Shown: positions 26,208 to 35,214 of the stretch, one piece after another
Layout of the letters: every line of letters starts with the position of its first letter
Position numbering within the stretch: the stretch's first letter is position 1
Assembly (NCBI RefSeq): GCF_009377235.1
Contig: NZ_VMNX01000014.1
Location: forward strand, 1 to 64,000
Length of the DNA: 64,000 bases
Origin: Streptomyces acidicola
Lineage (GTDB): Bacteria > Actinomycetota > Actinomycetes > Streptomycetales > Streptomycetaceae
Direction: 5' to 3'
Notes under the pieces: generated by a model
Told to the model about the DNA's origin: nothing
What the model saw: the letters and a program-made list of their open reading frames with translations, nothing else
Database searches by the model: none
Position numbers and translations under genes: made by a program

Positions 26208-29200
26208 GTGCATTCCCTCAGTCGACGGTCGTTCCTCGGCACGGCTGGGCTCACGGCCGTGGCCGCGGGCGGGCTGCTGTCCGTCTCCGCCATGGCCGCC
26301 GGAGCCCGGACGGCCGCCGAAGCGGCGTTCACCTTTCGACACCCCGGCCTGCTCCACTCCTCGGAGGACCTGGACCGGATGAAGGCCGCGGTCGCCGCGC
26401 AGGAGTCCCCGGTCCACGACGGCTACCTCGCGCTCGCCGCCCACGCCCGGTCGAAGTCCACGTACACGATCCAGAACACCGGCCAGATCACCTCCTGGGG
26501 CCGCGGCCCCACCAACTTCCAGAACCAGGCGGTCGCCGACTCGGCCGCCGCCTACCAGAACGCGCTGATGTGGTGCGTCACCGGCGACCGCGCCCACGCG
26601 GACAAGGCGCGGGACATCTTGAACGCCTGGTCGGCGTCGCTCACCGCGATCACCGGGGCCGACGGCCCGCTCGGCGCCGGGCTCCAGGCGTTCAAGTTCG
26701 TCAACGCGGCCGAACTGCTGCGGCACACCGGCTACGACGGCTGGGACGCGGACGGCATCGCCCGCTGCGAGCGGTCGTTCCTGGACGTCTGGTATCCGGC
26801 CGTGTCCGGCTACATGCTCTACGCCAACGGCAACTGGGACCTGACGGCCATTCAGACAGTGCTCGCCATCGGCGTGTTCTGCGAGGAGCCCACGCTCTTC
26901 GAGGACGCCCTGAGGTTCGCCGCCGCCGGCGCGGGCAACGGCAGCGTCCCGGGCCGCGTCGTCACCGACGCCGGACAGGGCCAGGAGAGCGGCCGCGACC
27001 AGGGCCACGAACAGCTCGCCGTCGGCCTGATGGGCGACGCCGCGCAGGTCGCCTGGAACCAGGGCGTCGACCTGTGGGGCTTCGACGGCAACCGCATCCT
27101 CGCGAACGCCGAGTACGCCGCCCGCTACAACCTCGGCGGCGACGTCCCCTTCACCCCCGACCTCGACCGCACCGGCAAGTACATCAAGGCGACCGTCTCC
27201 GACAAGGTCCGCGGCAACCTGCCCCCGATCTACGAGATGTACTACGCCCACTACGCCGGCGTCCGCGGCCTCGACACTCCGCACACGAAGGCCGCCGTCT
27301 TCCGCGGCACGGGCGGCGCCCGCGTCGTCGAGGGCAGCAACGACGACCTGCCGAGCTTCGGCACCTTCGCCTACGCGGGCGCCAAGGCACCCGCACGGAC
27401 GGCGCCCACGCCTCCGGCGGGCGTCACGGCCGTGGGGCAGGACAAGGCCGTCACCGTCAGCTGGCTGCCGTCCGCGTGGGCGAGCGCGTACACCGTCCAG
27501 CGGGCGACCAGGCCCGTCGGCCCGTACGAGGAGATCGCCTCCGGTATCGACAGGCCCACGTACACCGATGACGACGTACGCGCGGGACGCACCTACTACT
27601 ACAAGGTCGCTGCCTCCAACTCGCAGGGCGCGAGCAGCAGTTCAGCGTGGATTGCGGCCACCGCCGGCCTGCCCGAGCCCTGGGCTACCCAGGACGTCGG
27701 GGACGTGGGGCGCGCCGGAGCCGCCCTCTTCGACGGTGAGCGGTTCGTGCTGGAGGCGGGCGGCACCGCCGACTCGTACCGGGTGGTGCACCTGCCGCTG
27801 CGCGGCGACGGTTCCGTCACCGCGCGCATCGTGTTCCCGCTCAGCTCGCAGTACTCCAAGATCGGCGTCACCCTCCGCGGCTCCCTCGATGCCGACGCCG
27901 ATGCCGATGCCGCGCACGCCTCGATGCTGATCCAGGGCCTGCCGCTGCACACCTGGAGCGGCGTGTGGACCGTACGCCCGAAGACCGGCGCACCCGTCTC
28001 CGCCACCGGCAGCACCCCCGTACCGCCCACCCAGCAGCAGGCCATCACCACCGGCGCCTCCTTCCCGATCTCCGACCTCGGGAAGCTGCCGGAGTCGGCG
28101 ACCCCGCTTCAGGCCCCGTACGTGGAGGGCGCGGGCGACGGCTACCGGCTGCGCATGCCGTACTGGGTGCGCGTCACCCGCAAGGGCCGGCGCTGCACCG
28201 GAGCCATCTCCCCGGACGGCATACGCTGGACCGAGGTCGGTTCCACCGAGGTCGACCTCGGCCGCACCGCGTACGCCGGGCTCGCCCTCACCTCCTGCCT
28301 GGGCGTCGACGAGGAGTACGCCGAGACCGGCACCGGCGCCTTCGACAACGTCACCGTGACGTCGTCGGCCACCGGCGAGGTGTGGGCCACACCGCGCCCC
28401 GGACGTGCCGCCACCGACCTGCGGGCGAGGGCCGGCGCGGACGCGGTGGAGCTGGCCTGGACCGACCCGGACCTCTCGGCCCGGTACACGGTGCTGCGGG
28501 CAACCGGCGCGCACGGCCGGTACGAGACGCTCGCGACCGGCGTCGGGCCGGTCGGGTTCGGCACCCGCATCACGTACGCGGACGCCACGGGCACACCCGG
28601 CACGACGTACCACTACGCCGTCGCCAAGTCGAACGGCGCCGGACGCGGTCCGCTGTCGGCGCCCGCCTCCGCGCAGATGCCGGCCCCGTCGGTGCCGGAA
28701 CTCACCTCCGCGACCATCGTGTTCGCGAACAGGGGCGTCCCCTTCCGGCACGTGCTGCGGGCCTCGCACGAGCCCGTGCGGTTCACCGCCGACGGACTGC
28801 CGGACGGCCTGCGCCTGGACAAGTGCACCGGTGTCGTCCACGGAACGCCCACCCGGACGGGCGAGTTCACCGTTACCACCATCGCGGGCAACGCCGCTGG
28901 TGACGGGAGCGGCACGCTCCAGCTCTCCGTCGGCATGCCCCCGCCCGACCCGTGGACGTACGGCGACCTCGGTGACGTGGTCCTCGACGACCGTCCCTTC
29001 GGGACCTTCGGCGTGGTGGCCGTCAGAACCCCCGGCAGCACGGCGTACGAGGACGGGACCTTCGTCGTCCGCGGTGCGGGGGTCGACGTGAACGTCAACG
29101 GCCAGGGGATGACGGGGCAGTTCGTACGGCAGCCGGTCACCGGTGACTGCGAGATCACCGCACGGCTCGTCTCCCGCGAGGGAGCGAGCGGCGACCGGGT

Positions 29201-29558
29201 CGGACTGCTCATGGCAAAGTCGCTGGCGCCGTTCGACCAGGCGGCCGGAGCGATCGTCACCGGCGGCAGCACCGCGCAGCTCATGCTGCGCAGGACCGTG
29301 GCCGGCGCCTCCGCCTTCTCCGGCAACGGCACGGTCGGCCTGCCCGCGCTGCCCGCCCTGCTGCGGCTGAAGCGTACCGGCACATCCTTCAGCGCGGCCT
29401 TCTCCACCGACGACGGCGTCAGCTGGACCCCCCTCGCCGCGGGAGAGATCCCCGGCTTCGGCGACGCCCCCTACTACGTGGGCCTCGTGGTCTGCTCCCG
29501 CAGTCCTCTGGCCCGCAGCACCACCCGCTTCAGCGAAGTGAGCATCACCGCCACCTAG
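26208..29558 (+). CDS. secreted modular polysaccharide lyase (alginate-lyase fold) with FnIII domains
   Basis: This 1116-residue Tat-exported protein (SRRSFLGTAGL) has an alginate-lyase-superfamily (alpha/alpha) catalytic domain over residues about 45-390, with HPGLLHS, NGNWDLTAIQ and QESGRDQGHEQ. It is followed by fibronectin type III near 400-490, a beta-sandwich module to about 720, a second FnIII, a putative-Ig segment (near 835-905) and a last DUF1349-like sandwich. Such domains cut uronic-acid polymers by beta-elimination; the exact substrate is open, and families PL5 or PL38 are possible. It lies 73 bases after the GH28 gene and has a shorter paralogue downstream. Confidence 0.82.
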   Translation: MHSLSRRSFLGTAGLTAVAAGGLLSVSAMAAGARTAAEAAFTFRHPGLLHSSEDLDRMKAAVAAQESPVHDGYLALAAHARSKSTYTIQNTGQITSWGRGPTNFQNQAVADSAAAYQNALMWCVTGDRAHADKARDILNAWSASLTAITGADGPLGAGLQAFKFVNAAELLRHTGYDGWDADGIARCERSFLDVWYPAVSGYMLYANGNWDLTAIQTVLAIGVFCEEPTLFEDALRFAAAGAGNGSVPGRVVTDAGQGQESGRDQGHEQLAVGLMGDAAQVAWNQGVDLWGFDGNRILANAEYAARYNLGGDVPFTPDLDRTGKYIKATVSDKVRGNLPPIYEMYYAHYAGVRGLDTPHTKAAVFRGTGGARVVEGSNDDLPSFGTFAYAGAKAPARTAPTPPAGVTAVGQDKAVTVSWLPSAWASAYTVQRATRPVGPYEEIASGIDRPTYTDDDVRAGRTYYYKVAASNSQGASSSSAWIAATAGLPEPWATQDVGDVGRAGAALFDGERFVLEAGGTADSYRVVHLPLRGDGSVTARIVFPLSSQYSKIGVTLRGSLDADADADAAHASMLIQGLPLHTWSGVWTVRPKTGAPVSATGSTPVPPTQQQAITTGASFPISDLGKLPESATPLQAPYVEGAGDGYRLRMPYWVRVTRKGRRCTGAISPDGIRWTEVGSTEVDLGRTAYAGLALTSCLGVDEEYAETGTGAFDNVTVTSSATGEVWATPRPGRAATDLRARAGADAVELAWTDPDLSARYTVLRATGAHGRYETLATGVGPVGFGTRITYADATGTPGTTYHYAVAKSNGAGRGPLSAPASAQMPAPSVPELTSATIVFANRGVPFRHVLRASHEPVRFTADGLPDGLRLDKCTGVVHGTPTRTGEFTVTTIAGNAAGDGSGTLQLSVGMPPPDPWTYGDLGDVVLDDRPFGTFGVVAVRTPGSTAYEDGTFVVRGAGVDVNVNGQGMTGQFVRQPVTGDCEITARLVSREGASGDRVGLLMAKSLAPFDQAAGAIVTGGSTAQLMLRRTVAGASAFSGNGTVGLPALPALLRLKRTGTSFSAAFSTDDGVSWTPLAAGEIPGFGDAPYYVGLVVCSRSPLARSTTRFSEVSITAT

Positions 29559-29615
29559 ATCAACCACCTGGATCCACCCGCTGGATCCACCCGCACGGGA
29601 TTGGAGATGCCCCAA

Positions 29616-30866
29616 ATGAGCCGCACTTCCCCCCACCCGCAGCACGTGGAAGTGAGCCGCCGCGGTCTGCTGAAGAACGCCGGTGGTCTCACCGCCGCCC
29701 TCACCGCCGCCCTCGCCGTCGGTGCCTCGGCCACCGCCCTCACGGGCACGGCCGAGGCCGCCCCCGCCACCTTCACCCACCCCGGCATGCTGCACGCCTA
29801 CGGAGAGCTCAACCGCGCCAAGGTACGGGTCGCCGCGGGCGACGACCCGTGGCTGTCCGGTTGGAACCGCCTCACCGCCAACTCCCACTCCGCCAGCACG
29901 TGGACACCGAGGCCGCAGGCCACGATCATCCGAGGCGGCACGGGCGAGAACTACGGCATCCTCTACAACGACATCCACGCCGCCTACCAGAACGCCCTGC
30001 GCTGGAAGATCGCGGGCACCACCGCCAACGGCGACGCCGCCGTCCGCATCCTCAACGCCTGGTCCTCCACCCTCACCACCGTCACCGGAAACGCCGACCG
30101 GTTCCTCGCCGCCGGGATCTACGGCTACCAGTTCGCGAACGCCGCCGAACTCATGCGGGACTACAGCGGATTCGACCTCAACAGGTTCAAGACGATGATG
30201 CTCAACGTCTTCTACCCGCTGAACAACCAGTTCCTGAACAACCACAATGACGCCTGCATCACCAACTACTGGGCCAACTGGGACCTGTGCACCATGAACT
30301 CGATCCTCGCGATCGGGATCCTGTGCGACGACGGGACCAAGTACGACCAGGCGGTCAACTACTTCAAGAACGGCGCGGGCAACGGCGCGATCCGCAACGC
30401 CGTGCCGTTCGTGTACGAGGACCAGGGCCTCGCGCAGTGGCAGGAGTCCGGCCGCGACCAGGGCCACACCGTGATGGGCATGGGCATGATGGGCGCCTTC
30501 TGCGAGATGGCCTGGAGCCAGGGCGAGGACCTGTACGGCTACGACAACAACCGCTTCATGAAGTCCGCCCAGTACGTCGCCAAGTACAACCTCGGCGAGG
30601 ACGTGCCCTTCACCACCTACCGGTGGGGCAGCGGCCAGAACTGCGCCCAGCAGACCCACACGGTGATCTCCTCCGCCAGCCGCGGGCAGCTCCGCCCGGT
30701 GTGGGACATCCTGCACTACCACTACGCACGGCGACGCGGCCTGTCCGTCCCGTACATCACCCGCATGGCCGAGAGCGTCCGCCCCGAGGGCGGTGGCGGC
30801 GACTACGGCCCCAACAGCGGCGGCTTCGACCAGCTGGGCTTCGGCACACTCATGTACGCGAAGTAG
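29616..30866 (+). CDS. secreted alginate-lyase-family polysaccharide lyase
   Basis: This protein of about 416 residues has a Tat signal (SRRGLLKNAGG…) and a single alpha/alpha catalytic domain: HPGMLHAYGELNRAK, NNHNDACITNYWANWDLC and QWQESGRDQGHTVMG align with the first domain of the preceding gene, so the two arose by duplication. It has no accessory domains. The start at 29616 is preferred because GGAG lies 9 bases upstream; ATG 29607 and TTG 29601 are in the same frame. Likely function is beta-elimination on an acidic plant polysaccharide. Confidence 0.82.
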   Translation: MSRTSPHPQHVEVSRRGLLKNAGGLTAALTAALAVGASATALTGTAEAAPATFTHPGMLHAYGELNRAKVRVAAGDDPWLSGWNRLTANSHSASTWTPRPQATIIRGGTGENYGILYNDIHAAYQNALRWKIAGTTANGDAAVRILNAWSSTLTTVTGNADRFLAAGIYGYQFANAAELMRDYSGFDLNRFKTMMLNVFYPLNNQFLNNHNDACITNYWANWDLCTMNSILAIGILCDDGTKYDQAVNYFKNGAGNGAIRNAVPFVYEDQGLAQWQESGRDQGHTVMGMGMMGAFCEMAWSQGEDLYGYDNNRFMKSAQYVAKYNLGEDVPFTTYRWGSGQNCAQQTHTVISSASRGQLRPVWDILHYHYARRRGLSVPYITRMAESVRPEGGGGDYGPNSGGFDQLGFGTLMYAK

Positions 30867-30886
30867 CGGGACGACCCCCGAGGGAT

Positions 30887-31015
30887 TGCGAGGCCCTGGC
30901 CCGCTTCCTCATGGCCACCGCCGAGGGCCTCGCCGTCCACGCCACCTCTGGCGCCTCCCGGGGAGAACTGATGGCCGCAGCCACCCTCGCCGCACACGTG
31001 ATGCCGGCCGGTTGA
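30887..31015 (+). pseudogene. TetR-family C-terminal remnant
   Basis: A frame ending at 31015 reads EALARFLMATAEGLAVHATS and then ASRGELMAAATLAAHVM, the usual C-terminal pattern of a TetR-type regulator. The DNA-binding part is absent. The rest of the gap to 31205 shows nothing I recognise. Confidence 0.5.
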
Positions 31016-31205
31016 CTGCCGACACCGGGCTCTCCGCTTCACCGATCAGGAGTGCCTGTTTCCTGTTCCTGATCCAGGCAGGTTTTGTTGCTTCTCGAAG
31101 CCGAGCAGATCGATGCGGCTGGGGGCGGGGCCGGTTGCGCCAGGTGCGGGGTGCGTGCGGAGCCGCCGGATCTTCCGTCCCGGCGGGTGGGGTGAGGGCT
31201 GTCCG

Positions 31206-32777
31206 TTACGTCGGGCTTCCGGGTGTGTCCGCTGCCCAGCCGTCGTAGCAGATGAAGACGCGTGCGGCTCCTCCGTCGTCGGGTATGACGAGGTCTCCTT
31301 GGTGGCGGTGGCCCTTGCCGGTGATCTCGCCGGTGAGTGGGTCGTAGACGCGGTAGGGGCGTGGGACGGCGTGATCCGTGTCGGGGTGGATCCTGAGTGG
31401 GCCCCCGTGTTCGGCGTAGGTCACGTAGAGCCGGCCGGGCACGGACAAGCCGCGTGGTGCGAAGGTGAGTTGCCAGTCGGGGACCATGTCCGCCAGGGGT
31501 AGACCCGCGAGGATGTGGGCGATCATGCCGACGTGGCGTGATCCTGCGAAGTCCAGTGCCTCGCGCCAGCCGGCATCCGGGGCGAGGAAGAACGGCTGGT
31601 GGCCGGGTTCGGCCGCGTGAAGGCGCCATTGCCACAGACCGGCGGCGCCGTAGATCACTCCCATCGTGCCTCCGGCACACAGGTTGGACCAGGCTTCGTG
31701 GCCCTGCCACCAGCCGTCGGCCCTGCCGTGTTCCCCGGTGTTCTCGTAGGTCGGCTCGCCGTTGGCGACAGCCTTGGCCGGGAGGTTACGCCACATGTCG
31801 GCGACCCGTTCGGGGACGTGCTCGCCGCGGTGGCCGGTCTGGCACCACTGGAAGTCCAGCCAGGGCGCGTCCTGGTGGGCGTCGTTGCGGGCGTGGGGAC
31901 GGTAGTGGACGCCGGTCGGCTGCCCGTACGCGTCCCACGCCTCGATCTCGCGGCCGCCGGCCGAGACCTGCGGCTCGCTGCCGCTGCCGTCCGCGCCCAC
32001 CAGCCAGACGGCCGGGGCGGCACCGTAGCGGGCCAGCAGATAACGGCAGTAGCGCGCGTACTCGACGGGCGGAATGGCCGCGCCGGCCGTGCGCAACCCC
32101 TTCCACCCGAAGCCCTGGAAGACCGGCTGCAGGACCGGAGCGATCCCGTGCTCCAGCAGCACGGCGTGCAGACGGTCGAAGTACTGGAAGTAGGAGGGGC
32201 GCATTCGGTTGAGGTGACCGTCCGGCAGATCCTCGAAGGCGACGTCGAAGCCCTCGTCGGCGGTCCGGTCCTGCGGACCGCGGGCGTCCATGTCGGGCTG
32301 CAGAGTCATCAGCAGTACGGCGTTGAAGCCCTTGGACGCGCGGTCGGCCGCGTAGACACGTACGTCGCCCTCGGTGGCCCGCCAGGGCAGAGCCCACGCG
32401 GTGTCCGCGACGAGCAGCGCGGGCGTGGCGTCGGCGTGCACCAGGTTCCGCCCGCCCGGGGACATCCGCCAGAAGCCGTGGCGCAGGAAGGGGTTCGGCG
32501 ACTCCACCGCCCCTGACCGCACCTCAAGCTCGCCCATCCGACCGCCCAGCCCCGGATCCTCGACGGAACTGTGGGTGCGCCAGATCCAGCGTCCGCCGGA
32601 CAGCGGTGGTGCGAAGCGGACCCGCCACACACGGCCGCCGTCCCAGAACGCCGGGCGGCGCACCGTCATCCCCGTGTCGTGGGTGAAGTCGGCCCAGACC
32701 TCCACGTCCGTATAGGGATTGGCATAGTCAAACCCCGCGCCAAGCGTGATCTCGGCCTGTTGCCACGCGACGGTCAA
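31206..32777 (-). CDS. DUF5060/DUF4038 glycoside hydrolase (GH140 apiosidase-like)
   Basis: This protein of about 523 residues has an N-terminal beta-sandwich (DUF5060: VEVWADFTH, WRVRFAPPLSGGRW) and a TIM-barrel DUF4038 domain (PFLRHGFWRMSPGGRNL, LLVADTAWALPWRAT, YARYCRYLLARYGAAPAVWL). DUF4038 barrels include GH140 apiosidases that act on rhamnogalacturonan-II side chains. No signal peptide is visible, so it may be cytoplasmic. The start is taken as TTG at 32777, with GAAGGAG 7 bases upstream; no ATG or GTG is better placed. A candidate AAGCGCTT operator lies 132 bases upstream. Confidence 0.78.
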   Translation of the reverse strand: MTVAWQQAEITLGAGFDYANPYTDVEVWADFTHDTGMTVRRPAFWDGGRVWRVRFAPPLSGGRWIWRTHSSVEDPGLGGRMGELEVRSGAVESPNPFLRHGFWRMSPGGRNLVHADATPALLVADTAWALPWRATEGDVRVYAADRASKGFNAVLLMTLQPDMDARGPQDRTADEGFDVAFEDLPDGHLNRMRPSYFQYFDRLHAVLLEHGIAPVLQPVFQGFGWKGLRTAGAAIPPVEYARYCRYLLARYGAAPAVWLVGADGSGSEPQVSAGGREIEAWDAYGQPTGVHYRPHARNDAHQDAPWLDFQWCQTGHRGEHVPERVADMWRNLPAKAVANGEPTYENTGEHGRADGWWQGHEAWSNLCAGGTMGVIYGAAGLWQWRLHAAEPGHQPFFLAPDAGWREALDFAGSRHVGMIAHILAGLPLADMVPDWQLTFAPRGLSVPGRLYVTYAEHGGPLRIHPDTDHAVPRPYRVYDPLTGEITGKGHRHQGDLVIPDDGGAARVFICYDGWAADTPGSPT

Positions 32778-32908
32778 CGCTGTGCTCCTTCGATCAGTCC
32801 GCACCCGGCCATTGATTGCGCGTCGGCATGGAGGCGGTGGCGGACGGGACCGCAGTGTTCTGCCGCTTGACTCGCCGGCCCGGAACCGGCACGCACCACT
32901 AAAGCAGA

Positions 32909-32916
32909 AAGCGCTT
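32909..32916. promoter_or_regulatory. candidate LacI-type operator (AAGCGCTT)
   Basis: AGAAAGCGCTTACCG sits upstream of the GH140-like gene on the minus strand, with the same core as at 16230 and 39009. Confidence 0.45.
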
Positions 32917-33026
32917 ACCGTCGCGACAGTGAGCGACGAAACAGCAACCGGCTCCGAGACGGTCCGTATGCACGAGGAATTCCACGCCGCCGTCGTCCTG
33001 CTGGGCAGCGGCCTGCCCACCACGGA

Positions 33027-33277
33027 CGTCCCCGATCGAGACCGTCCGCCGTCTCAGGCGAATCCGCACCCCCGGCTCCGAACCACCGCGCGTCACCCCC
33101 GGCTCCGAACCACCGCGCGTCCTCGTCCTGAGCTCCGCACACCGCAACGAGCACGCCTACGACGTCCTGCGCGCGTGAGCCGACGGATTCCTCTCCGCGG
33201 CAGCCACCCCCGACGAGCTGATCGCTGCCCTGTTCAGCGTGGTCGCCGGAGACGCCGCCACCCCCGTTGCTGGAGTA
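33027..33277 (+). pseudogene. response-regulator (receiver domain) remnant
   Basis: In one frame the sequence reads RVLVLSSAHRNEHAYDVLRA, a TGA stop, then ADGFLSAAATPDELIAALFS. This matches the second half of a NarL/LuxR-type receiver (…VLVLTTFD…YVYAALRAGASGFLLKDATPEEL…), with the conserved Lys lost. An in-frame stop, a missing start and a 27-bp tandem duplication just upstream show it is dead. Confidence 0.6.
33067..33120. repeat. 27-bp tandem duplication
   Basis: Two exact back-to-back copies of 27 bases (33067-33093 and 33094-33120) lie inside the receiver-domain remnant, adding nine residues (repeated TPGSEPPRV) without changing frame. Confidence 0.85.
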
Positions 33278-34837
33278 CTACGCCGACGTGGCCGCCGCCT
33301 CCTCGGCCGACAGGCGCGGGCGGGCCGGTGCCGCCATGAGCCGCGACCGGTTCGTCTCCGGGTCCGCCGGGCGGCGTGTGTGCCAGTCGGTGACCGCCTG
33401 ATAGGCCGCCGCGACCTCCAGGAGCCGATCCTCCTCGTACGGCTGGCCGCCGAGGATGGCGCCCACGGGGACACCGTCGCCGTCGAAGCCGATGGGGAAG
33501 GCGATCTCGGGCAGACCGAGGATGTCGAAGGGGACGGGGCCGGTCTGGAGGAGCACGTCGCACCGGTTCAGCACGCCGTCCAGCACCTCCCGCAGCAGGT
33601 GGTTCTTGGCGCGCTGCGCCGTGATCCACTCGTCGCCCGACAGCATCAGCCCCTGCAGCCAGCTCAGCAGCGAGACGCCGAACCTGGTCGGATCGGCGCG
33701 CAGCCAGTGCCGGAAGGGTTCGGTGCGCTCGGCGAGCCGCGCCGCGTTGAAGGTTCCGGTGAGGAGGTTCCAGTCGTCCGGGTACGTGACGTCCACGAGC
33801 GTGATGCCAGGGATGGCGTCGAGCCGGTCGAGGAAGGCGCTCCGCAACTCCTGTCGGGTGGCGAGGAAGTCGGCCGGCACGCCGATCTTCGTGGCCCTGC
33901 GCATCCGGACAGCGCCCTTCGCGGCCACGGGCGTTGCCGCGCCGATGAGGTCCGGCACGTCCGGCAGCCCCAGTGTGCGCGGGTCCCGGGAGTCCGGCCC
34001 GGCCATCACCTGGAGCATGATCGCCGCGTCCATGGCGTCCCGCGCCAGCGGGCCCGCGTGGTCGCGGGTGAACGACAGCGGGATGACACCGTGGAGGGAG
34101 ACCCGTCCCATCGTGGGCTTCAGCCCCGTCAGGTTCTGCTGGTTGGACGGCAGCACGATCGAACCGCCGGTCTGGGTCCCGATCGACGAGGACGCGAGCC
34201 GCGCCGCCACCGCGCACGCGGGACCCGTGGAGGAGCCGCCCGGGTCGACGGAGGGGTCGTCGGGTGTCCAGGCGTTGACCGTGGTCACGGTGCCGTTCGG
34301 CGCCGTGGCCCGCGTGGTCGCCAGCGGGCCCATCTGCCCCTTCCCGAGGACGATCCCGCCGGCCGCCCGCAGCCGGGCCACGGCGGTCGCGTCCTCGTCC
34401 GGTACGAAGTCCTCGAAGACCAGGGAGTTGCAGCGCGTCGGCACGCCGTCGGTGAAGTAGTTGTCCTTGACGCACAGGGGTATCCCGCGCAGCACACCCC
34501 GTGGGCCCTGGCCCCGGTCCGCCCTGCGCGCGGCGGCGAGCGCGCTGTCGCCAGTCACCTCGGCGTACGCCTGATACACCGCGTCGTACCGCTCGATCCG
34601 CTCCAGGTACGCCTCGGTCAGCTCCGTCGCCGTGAGCTTCCCGCGCCGCATGAGCACGACGGCCTCGGCGAGGGTGGCCTCGGAGGGGTCGTTCCGGGCG
34701 GCCTGCGGTATGTCGACGTCGGGTATCCGGGGCGTGGCGGCGCGGGCGAGGGCGGGCGTCGCCGCGAGGGCCACCCCGCCCGCCGCGGCAGCCGAACCGG
34801 CCAGGAAGACCCTCCTGTTGAGCGCTCTGTCCGCCAT
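33278..34837 (-). CDS. secreted amidase (amidase signature family)
   Basis: This 519-residue protein has a Tat signal (NRRVFLAGSAAAAGGVALA) followed by an amidase-signature domain. The catalytic Lys is in GIPLCVKDNY, and GGSSTGPACAVAARLASSSI and the TQTGGSI region hold the cis-Ser/Ser pair. It should hydrolyse an amide outside the cell. Its ATG overlaps the stop of the upstream 96-residue gene by one base (TGATG), so the two are co-translated. The substrate is unknown; its place in a polysaccharide locus could mean nitrogen release from an amidated sugar acid, but this is speculative. Confidence 0.88.
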   Translation of the reverse strand: MADRALNRRVFLAGSAAAAGGVALAATPALARAATPRIPDVDIPQAARNDPSEATLAEAVVLMRRGKLTATELTEAYLERIERYDAVYQAYAEVTGDSALAAARRADRGQGPRGVLRGIPLCVKDNYFTDGVPTRCNSLVFEDFVPDEDATAVARLRAAGGIVLGKGQMGPLATTRATAPNGTVTTVNAWTPDDPSVDPGGSSTGPACAVAARLASSSIGTQTGGSIVLPSNQQNLTGLKPTMGRVSLHGVIPLSFTRDHAGPLARDAMDAAIMLQVMAGPDSRDPRTLGLPDVPDLIGAATPVAAKGAVRMRRATKIGVPADFLATRQELRSAFLDRLDAIPGITLVDVTYPDDWNLLTGTFNAARLAERTEPFRHWLRADPTRFGVSLLSWLQGLMLSGDEWITAQRAKNHLLREVLDGVLNRCDVLLQTGPVPFDILGLPEIAFPIGFDGDGVPVGAILGGQPYEEDRLLEVAAAYQAVTDWHTRRPADPETNRSRLMAAPARPRLSAEEAAATSA

Positions 34838-35127
34838 CACTCGCCCGCCTTTCCGGTCCAGGCCTCCGTGACGGACGGGTAGAGGAGGGGCGGCGACGCC
34901 TGTTGCGCGTACGCGGGGGTCGGTGCCGGTGGCGTCCAGCCCGAGATCGCCCCGGGCGTCGACGCCACGAATGCCCTCAGGGAGGCGAGCACTTGGGACC
35001 GGGTCGGCACGCCCGTCGCGGGATCGGCCTTCTCCGGCAGCAGCGTCAGGTCGAAACCGGCGAGCTTCAGACGGGTTCGTACGAACGCGTCCAACTCCTC
35101 CTGGGTGGGTGGCTGCACCTCGCTCAA
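34837..35127 (-). CDS. small protein coupled to the amidase
   Basis: This 96-residue protein starts MSEVQPPTQEELDAFVRTRL and has no signal peptide or membrane helix. The family is not recognised. It is translationally coupled to the secreted amidase, so it may be a partner or chaperone of that enzyme. Confidence 0.65.
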   Translation of the reverse strand: MSEVQPPTQEELDAFVRTRLKLAGFDLTLLPEKADPATGVPTRSQVLASLRAFVASTPGAISGWTPPAPTPAYAQQASPPLLYPSVTEAWTGKAGE

Positions 35128-35214
35128 GGCGGACCTCCATGATCGGCGTACTGGCTCTCCGGGGACCTCATCATCGGCCCGTGAAGTCCCCGTTTAGCCC
35201 ACGCTTCACAGGTG

